NCBI GenBank assembly: GCA_902766655.1
Contig: CACXEL010000420.1
Span: 1-5,749 of the forward strand
DNA length: 5,749 nt
From: an uncultured Lachnospiraceae bacterium
GTDB taxonomy: Bacteria; Bacillota; Clostridia; Lachnospirales; Lachnospiraceae
Reading direction: 5' to 3'
The notes under the pieces are model-generated. The model did not search any database and was not told the DNA's origin. It worked only from the letters and a program-made list of their open reading frames with translations. Position 1 is the first letter of the stretch, and every line of letters starts with the position of its first letter. Shown piece by piece: positions 4,845 to 5,749 of this stretch. Made by a program: the position numbers and the translations under genes.

Positions 4845-5749
4845 TCAGAAAAGGAGGATCTCTCCCGAGACCGCCTTGCCCCTGCCCCGGAGGATCACGT
4901 TCCGGTCAGCTTCCGGAACCCGCGAACGCACCTCCACGTACTCCCTGGTGTACCCCTTCATAGCCCCATCCGGGGCGGGCTCTTCAAAAAGCACCTCCAC
5001 GTTCTGACCTACCCAGGAGGCGGCGTACTCGGCCCGCCTCAGGGCGTCCAGCTGCATGAGACGTCTGGAGCGCTCCTTTTTGACCTGCTCGGAGACCTGG
5101 TCCGGCATCACGGCCGCCTTGGTCCCCCGGCGTTTGGAGTATTTGAATATGTGGGTCCTCGAGAAATGAATCCCCTCCACGAACCTTACGGTCTTCTCGA
5201 ACTCCTCCTCCGTCTCCCCCGGAAAACCGACGATGATGTCCGTGGTGATGGCGGGGTTCACGAAATATCTGCGGAGGAGCCGACATTTTTCGGCAAAGTC
5301 CTCCGTCCGGTAGCGGCGGCGCATCCTGGCCAGGGTCTCGTCGCACCCGCTCTGCATGGACAGGTGGAACTGGGGGCAGATCTCGCGGATCGAGGCGAGC
5401 CGCCTCACGAAATCCTCTGTCATGATGCCCGGCTCGAGGGACCCCAGCCGGACCCGTTCGATGCCCGGAACGGCGGCCATGGCCTCTATGAGACCGGCCA
5501 GCTCCTCGTTGGTCTCCGCCTCGCTCGCGAAGGGCGTCATCCGGTTCTCGCCCGGCGCCGCCTTGTCAAGACCGTAGGAGCTGACGTGAATGCCGGTCAC
5601 GACAATCTCCCGATAGCCGCGCGCAGCCAGTGCCTGAGTCTCCCGGATGACCTCCCCGGCCTCCCGGCTCCGGACCCTTCCCCGGACGTAGGGAATCATG
5701 CAGTAGGTGCAGAACTGATTGCAGCCGTCCTGGACTTTGACGTAGGCCC
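4845..5749 (-). CDS. mtaB: tRNA t6A37 methylthiotransferase MtaB (N-terminus cut by window edge)
   Basis: This is a cytoplasmic radical-SAM iron-sulfur enzyme that adds the 2-methylthio group to t6A37 in ANN-decoding tRNAs such as tRNA-Lys(UUU). The visible 300 residues begin inside the signature KVQDGCNQFCTYC, with the CxxxCxxC radical-SAM cysteines at residues 9, 13 and 16 from the first full codon (5747). MtaB-type motifs follow: GIHVSSYGLD, RLGSLEP, HLSMQSGCDETLARMRRRY and TTDIIVGFPGETEEEF. A TRAM-type RNA-binding domain lies at about 240-300 (GQNVEVLFEE, GYTREYVEV), ending in a stop at 4845. These motifs fit MtaB/YqeV better than MiaB or RimO. The N-terminal UPF0004 domain, with its own cluster, and the true start lie beyond the window. 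A 128-base gap with its own promoter separates it from ireB. Confidence 0.95.
   Translation of the reverse strand, partial: AYVKVQDGCNQFCTYCMIPYVRGRVRSREAGEVIRETQALAARGYREIVVTGIHVSSYGLDKAAPGENRMTPFASEAETNEELAGLIEAMAAVPGIERVRLGSLEPGIMTEDFVRRLASIREICPQFHLSMQSGCDETLARMRRRYRTEDFAEKCRLLRRYFVNPAITTDIIVGFPGETEEEFEKTVRFVEGIHFSRTHIFKYSKRRGTKAAVMPDQVSEQVKKERSRRLMQLDALRRAEYAASWVGQNVEVLFEEPAPDGAMKGYTREYVEVRSRVPEADRNVILRGRGKAVSGEILLF

Noticed and set aside
4845..5749. MiaB or RimO identity for the methylthiotransferase
   Set aside because: The motifs RLGSLEP, HLSMQSGCDETL and the CNQFCTYC site context fit the MtaB/YqeV group; MiaB typically shows HLPVQSGS and a GQNVNSYG-like block.
1..5749. A defence system, mobile element or other new accessory system
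   Set aside because: All eight genes belong to known chromosomal families in a conserved order. No transposase, integrase, toxin-antitoxin pair, direct-repeat array or tRNA-associated attachment site is visible.

Overview
The window is a compact, GC-rich stretch of a Bacillota chromosome, most like Clostridia and probably Lachnospiraceae or a close relative. That placement is inferred from gene content and gene order; no rRNA or other marker gene is present. Eight protein genes are visible. All lie on the minus strand, so the locus reads from high to low coordinates. Both ends are cut: the first gene (mtaB) lacks its N-terminal part and the last (a U32-family protein) lacks its C-terminal part. 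I see no mobile element, CRISPR array, tRNA or rRNA, and no gene-free stretch longer than about 130 bases.

Layout in transcription order: mtaB (tRNA ms2t6A37 methylthiotransferase, 5' partial); a 128-base gap with a good sigma-A type promoter (TTGATT, 17 bases, TACAAT); ireB/UPF0297; ruvX/yqgF; a DUF1292 (YrzB-like) gene; RNase J, with a TTG start; a 152-residue membrane protein matching only the N-terminal part of MltG/YceG; a class I O-methyltransferase of the TrmR (YrrM) type; and a U32-family protein of the TrhP (YrrN/YrrO) type. From ireB onward, genes overlap by 4, 17 and 11 bases or are separated by 37, 63 and 91 bases, which suggests one operon read from the ireB promoter.

The order ireB-ruvX-DUF1292-mltG-trmR-trhP matches the yrzL-yrrK-yrzB-yrrL-yrrM-yrrN order known from Bacillus subtilis, with RNase J inserted between DUF1292 and the mltG position. 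Functionally the locus mixes RNA and wall housekeeping. MtaB modifies A37 of ANN-decoding tRNAs. TrhP and TrmR should make 5-hydroxyuridine and then 5-methoxyuridine at wobble U34. RNase J turns over and matures RNA, RuvX is a Holliday-junction/rRNA-processing nuclease-fold protein, and IreB is a regulatory substrate of PASTA kinases that respond to wall stress.

The points most worth a second look are the MltG-position gene without a catalytic domain, a perfect 16-bp inverted repeat between trmR and the U32 gene, a GNRA-capped hairpin after RNase J, and start-site details (TTG for RNase J, an internal ATG for TrmR). This is a conserved housekeeping locus; I do not see a new defence or mobile system in it.
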